Below are positions 8,069-10,918 of a DNA stretch of 10,918 nt, piece by piece (within the stretch, counting starts at the first letter, position 1; each line of letters starts with the position of its first letter). Position numbers and translations under genes: made by a program. Below the pieces are notes generated by a model that made no database searches, had not been told where the DNA came from, and worked only from the letters and a program-made list of their open reading frames with translations. This stretch comes from Candidatus Zhuqueibacterota bacterium (GTDB lineage: Bacteria; Zhuqueibacterota; Zhuqueibacteria; Oceanimicrobiales; Oceanimicrobiaceae): positions 9,170-20,087 of the forward strand of contig JAABYK010000371.1 in NCBI GenBank assembly GCA_011775825.1. The letters run 5' to 3'.

Positions 8069-9067
8069 ATGAAAAAAAATATTGTTAAGAAAATCAGAAC
8101 GCAAATTTTTAGCCATCTATATTTTCATAGCAATGGAGATTGCCGAAACACGGTTTTTGTGGCCGGAACCGGCAGAAGCGGTACCACCTGGATTTCCAAC
8201 ATCCTGAACCATAAGAATGGATATCGTTATATATTTGAGCCTTTCTATCCCCAGAATGTCCCGATGTGCCGAAACTTCAAGTATCGACAGTATTTAAGAC
8301 CGATGGACCATCGCTCTGACTATCTCTATCCTGCTGAGTGCGTTGTGACGGGCAAGTTTAGAAATGCCTGGACGGACCGATACAACGTCAGCTTTTTTTC
8401 CTCCAAGCGGTTAATAAAAGACATTCGCGCAAATCTCTTGTTGAAGTGGCTAAAAAACCATTTCCCTGAGATCAAGATCGTCCTCGTTTTACGGCATCCG
8501 TGTGCAGTGGCGTGCTCGAAATTGAAGTTAGGTTGGGGTAGCCATTTGGAGCTGCTTCTCTCGCAGTATCAGCTCATGAACGACTATCTTGAACCGTTCC
8601 GAAGCGAAATTGTAACGGCTGAGACTTCATTCGAAAAACACATTTTTCTCTGGTGCATTGAGAACTACGTGCCTTTGCAACAATTCAAGCGAGCTGAAAT
8701 TCATTTGGTGTTTTATGAACATTTTTGCCACAATCCTGAACGGGAAATCCAAAGACTGTTTCGGTTTTTGGGTATGCCATTCAAAGAGGAGGTCTTGGCT
8801 CACTTGCACTTCCCCTCCGTGGTGAGCCACAAAGACAGCGCCATCATTTCAGGAGAAAGTCTGATTGATAGCTGGCGGAAGGACATCACAATGGAGCAAG
8901 TGCGCAGGGCTGAAGAGATTCTCTACTTATTCGGCCTCGACACAATCTACACAAAAGTTTCAATGCCGAATGTGGACAGTCAGGAAGGCTATCATAGAGC
9001 CGACCAACCCACGTGCATGCCTCAAGATAAATCTGCAGAAAACACTGACCTTCTCACAGAATATTAG
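8069..9067 (+). CDS. PAPS-dependent carbohydrate sulfotransferase
   Basis: A 332-residue protein of the sulfotransferase superfamily (P-loop-like fold). The 5'-phosphosulfate loop is VFVAGTGRSGTTWISNIL (29-46). The 3'-phosphate-binding motif is IVLVLRHPCAVACSKLKLGW (137-156), with Arg142 and Ser150 at the expected spacing of eight. Between them, SSKRLIKDIRANLLLKWL (111-128) matches the helix before the second motif in many bacterial sulfotransferases. A charged N-terminus (MKKNIVKKIR) and no clear signal peptide or membrane helix point to a cytoplasmic enzyme. It would transfer sulfate from 3'-phosphoadenylyl sulfate to a hydroxyl or amino group of a sugar in the repeat unit. The C-terminal ~35 residues (after about 297) are polar and probably disordered. 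The gene begins 9 bases after the deacetylase stop and is the last gene of the plus-strand operon; it ends tail to tail with the PKD gene. Confidence 0.9.
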   Translation: MKKNIVKKIRTQIFSHLYFHSNGDCRNTVFVAGTGRSGTTWISNILNHKNGYRYIFEPFYPQNVPMCRNFKYRQYLRPMDHRSDYLYPAECVVTGKFRNAWTDRYNVSFFSSKRLIKDIRANLLLKWLKNHFPEIKIVLVLRHPCAVACSKLKLGWGSHLELLLSQYQLMNDYLEPFRSEIVTAETSFEKHIFLWCIENYVPLQQFKRAEIHLVFYEHFCHNPEREIQRLFRFLGMPFKEEVLAHLHFPSVVSHKDSAIISGESLIDSWRKDITMEQVRRAEEILYLFGLDTIYTKVSMPNVDSQEGYHRADQPTCMPQDKSAENTDLLTEY

Positions 9068-9090
9068 CGGTTGCAATAAAGTAGGTACCT
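9068..9090. other. 23-base convergent intergenic spacer
   Basis: This spacer separates the sulfotransferase stop (9065-9067) from the stop of the minus-strand PKD gene (9091-9093). It contains the 8-base palindrome AGGTACCT (9083-9090) but no GC-rich stem followed by a T run on either strand. No bidirectional terminator is therefore evident. Confidence 0.7.
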
Positions 9091-10918
9091 TTAGGGATTA
9101 AATTCTCCCGACATGATGCGAGGTTGAGACGGCGGCGTTTTGTCTATTTTTAGATATTTACCGGAAATGATCTCGTTCCCCAGGTTTCCATACTCGTCGA
9201 CCAATGCTCCCTCTGCGAGTGATAGGTGGGCGCTGCCATCTGCAATTGTGTTATCGATATCAAAGCTTCCGCTAAAATTATTACCGGGCACGGGACCGTC
9301 TAAGGGGATCACGGTTTCCGATCCGTCGCTTTCGTGTAAAGTTAACTGTGTAGGCACAGAGGTCACGGCTTTGGATGTGGTTAAGGAGAGAGTTACTGTT
9401 CCCGGTCCTAAAGGCGAGGCCGCATTCAAAGCTATGTCAGCGAGGGGTGCATCCGTATTTTCTTGTAAAGTAATCGCTTCCCTATATAAGTCTGATGTTT
9501 GACCAGTGTTGATTTTCACAAAGGCATTCGCAGTCCATGTGCCTGTCTCGGCTTCATCTAACAGTTTGACTTTTGCTTTGGCCCAGCCCTCAGCAACATT
9601 AATCTCATAGATAAAAGCAGAATCATCAACATACAGACCTAGCTTACCGGTAATCTTTGTCCCTACGGTGGAGCTTTCGGTTTGTCGCGCCCAGATTTCT
9701 TCTGAGCTGCCTTCAATCGAGAAGCTCATTACGTAATTTGAGGTGGGTAAGAACACGCCTCCCTTGTTTTCAACCGTGCCTTCAGTATAGGAAGGACTGT
9801 TTAACCACACCTGCGTGAATGCCATCTCGGACAATTCGTTCAACGGTCGGTTATAAGCCACGTAAACCTCGTACCAGGTTTCCTTCTCGATGATGTTTAG
9901 AGCTTGCATATGTCCAATTGGCGTGATGTTGATGTCGGTGATGAAAAGCTCTTCCCTGGCTTCCTGAACAGTGATCGTTTTGGAAGCGCTGACCTGTTGC
10001 CCGGTGTTGTCTGTGATGCTCAGATTCACCGAAAACTCGCCAGCGTCCAAGTAAACATGAGTGGGACTTGTGGCATTTGAACCGCTGCCGTCCCCGAAAT
10101 CCCAAGAAAAAATATAGGGCGGAGTTCCGCCTGAAATAATTGCCGAAAAAGCCACTTCCAGCGGCGCGGTACCGGAATTGGCTGACGTATTGATGTTTAG
10201 ACCCAACCCCGCATCATCCACGTAAATAGGTTCGACAACCCGAAAGGCCGATAAGGGAAGCGGTAGCGTATCCGAAGGCCGTAGCCAAGGCGCTCCATCC
10301 GGTCCCGGGTCATCCCAGGAAATTTCCTTGCCGTTAAGAGATTCGGCATACACCGCGTTGTTATTGGGCCCGTTGTTTTCCACGAAGATCATGCCATATT
10401 CTTGCAGCGCCCGCGCTATGATTTTGCCAGCCCGGTTTAAACCGAGCGCATCCAAATCCAGGTTGGGATCGAGCTGCAGCCGCATGCCTGATTTGAGAGC
10501 CCATTGGCGTGGATTCAATTCCGCACTCCAAATACAGGATGGATAAACGCCTTCTCCGCCGTCGTTACCCCAATAAGCGAAGGCCAGCGCATGATCGATC
10601 CGCCCGCGTTTGATTTCTTCATACATGATCATACCGTGACTCTTCGGGGTCCCCGCCATACGACTTCGACCCGCATACTTATTGTTGATTTGTGTCACCC
10701 CTAAAGGTGGGCAGTCCACGCCATCCCCCGTTAAATCCCACCCGTAAACCACATCACACTGAAATTTACCGCTGCCAAGATTCTTGAATTGCCGAAATTC
10801 CCAGACGTAGTCTCGGTTAGGACTGACTACGACCGCTGAGCCATCTTCAGCACCCGGCGGCTGAGCGTTCAGAGGAATCGGTATATTACGGTCCCAGCCA
10901 TTGGAACGAATCCAATCG
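9091..10918 (-). CDS. Large PKD-domain protein, probably secreted (5' partial; start beyond right edge)
   Basis: The minus-strand frame stays open to the window edge, giving 608 visible residues; the GTG at 10750-10752 is internal, since in-frame sequence continues upstream without a stop. Visible residues 1-230 form a conserved-looking domain. It contains a DLTGDGVD acidic stretch (about 61-68), SHGMIMYEEIKRGRIDHALAF (about 93-113), a VYPS motif, SGMRLQLDPNLD and IIARALQEYGMIFVENNG (about 166-183). I recall this pattern from extracellular bacterial proteins of unknown function but cannot name a family. A clear PKD domain follows (about 239-318, bases 9964-10203), with FSWDFGDGSG and SPTHVYLDAGEFSVNLSITD. 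The remaining ~290 residues look like beta-sandwich (Ig-like) modules, ending with a KIDKTPPSQP linker 18 residues before the stop. No transmembrane anchor, LPXTG or obvious C-terminal sorting signal is seen. The signal peptide, if any, is outside the window. It may be a glycan-binding or glycan-modifying surface protein, inferred only from domains and neighbours. Confidence 0.8.
   Translation of the reverse strand, partial: DWIRSNGWDRNIPIPLNAQPPGAEDGSAVVVSPNRDYVWEFRQFKNLGSGKFQCDVVYGWDLTGDGVDCPPLGVTQINNKYAGRSRMAGTPKSHGMIMYEEIKRGRIDHALAFAYWGNDGGEGVYPSCIWSAELNPRQWALKSGMRLQLDPNLDLDALGLNRAGKIIARALQEYGMIFVENNGPNNNAVYAESLNGKEISWDDPGPDGAPWLRPSDTLPLPLSAFRVVEPIYVDDAGLGLNINTSANSGTAPLEVAFSAIISGGTPPYIFSWDFGDGSGSNATSPTHVYLDAGEFSVNLSITDNTGQQVSASKTITVQEAREELFITDINITPIGHMQALNIIEKETWYEVYVAYNRPLNELSEMAFTQVWLNSPSYTEGTVENKGGVFLPTSNYVMSFSIEGSSEEIWARQTESSTVGTKITGKLGLYVDDSAFIYEINVAEGWAKAKVKLLDEAETGTWTANAFVKINTGQTSDLYREAITLQENTDAPLADIALNAASPLGPGTVTLSLTTSKAVTSVPTQLTLHESDGSETVIPLDGPVPGNNFSGSFDIDNTIADGSAHLSLAEGALVDEYGNLGNEIISGKYLKIDKTPPSQPRIMSGEFNP

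Noticed and set aside
9127..9145. Possible terminator hairpin AGAC...GTCT followed by a short T run
   Set aside because: The stem is only four base pairs with an 11-base loop, too weak to call, and it lies inside the PKD coding sequence.
9140..9502. 120-residue plus-strand open frame within the PKD gene
   Set aside because: It is an antisense shadow; the minus-strand frame has clear PKD and Ig-like content and spans the whole region.
1..10918. CRISPR arrays, insertion sequences, tRNA or rRNA genes
   Set aside because: I saw no regularly spaced direct repeats, transposase motifs, inverted-repeat ends or structural RNA signatures on either strand.

Overview
The window is about 9 kb of a tightly packed plus-strand polysaccharide (exopolysaccharide, capsule or O-antigen type) biosynthesis operon. 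It meets, tail to tail, the 3' part of a large minus-strand gene for a probable secreted PKD-domain protein. Base composition looks mid-range by eye. The gene set suggests a Gram-negative-type bacterium, perhaps from a poorly cultured lineage: Wzy/WaaL-type polymerase or ligase, several GT4 and GT2 glycosyltransferases, a hexapeptide acyltransferase, a sulfotransferase, and a large extracellular PKD protein. No marker gene fixes the taxonomy, so this is a weak inference.

Layout from left to right: (1) the end of an ExoA-like membrane-anchored GT2 (1-870, open at the left edge); (2) a soluble GT2 (889-1785); (3) a polytopic O-antigen polymerase/ligase-like protein (1796-3136); (4) a GT4-like glycosyltransferase (3139-4359); (5) a left-handed beta-helix acyltransferase (4373-4894); (6) a canonical GT4 (4911-6164); (7) a second, divergent GT4 overlapping it (6131-7249); (8) a ChbG/HpnK (YdjC)-family carbohydrate deacetylase split by a frameshift (7246-8059); (9) a PAPS-dependent sulfotransferase (8069-9067). 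After a 23-base spacer comes (10), on the minus strand, a PKD-domain protein whose start lies beyond the right edge (9091-10918).

The nine plus-strand genes have gaps of 2-18 bases or overlap, so they are probably co-transcribed from a promoter left of the window. Together they would assemble a repeat unit from sugar nucleotides on a lipid carrier (five glycosyltransferases) and polymerise or ligate it (Wzy/WaaL-like). They would then decorate it with O-acyl groups, N-deacetylation (if the deacetylase works) and sulfate. No initiating phosphoglycosyltransferase, flippase or export gene is visible; they would have to lie outside the window.

The points most worth checking are the frameshift in the deacetylase, the adjacent deacetylase-sulfotransferase pair (which suggests a sulfated amino-sugar polymer), and the uncharacterised N-terminal domain of the PKD protein. 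I see no CRISPR array, insertion sequence, tRNA or rRNA. No stretch longer than 300 bases lacks a gene.
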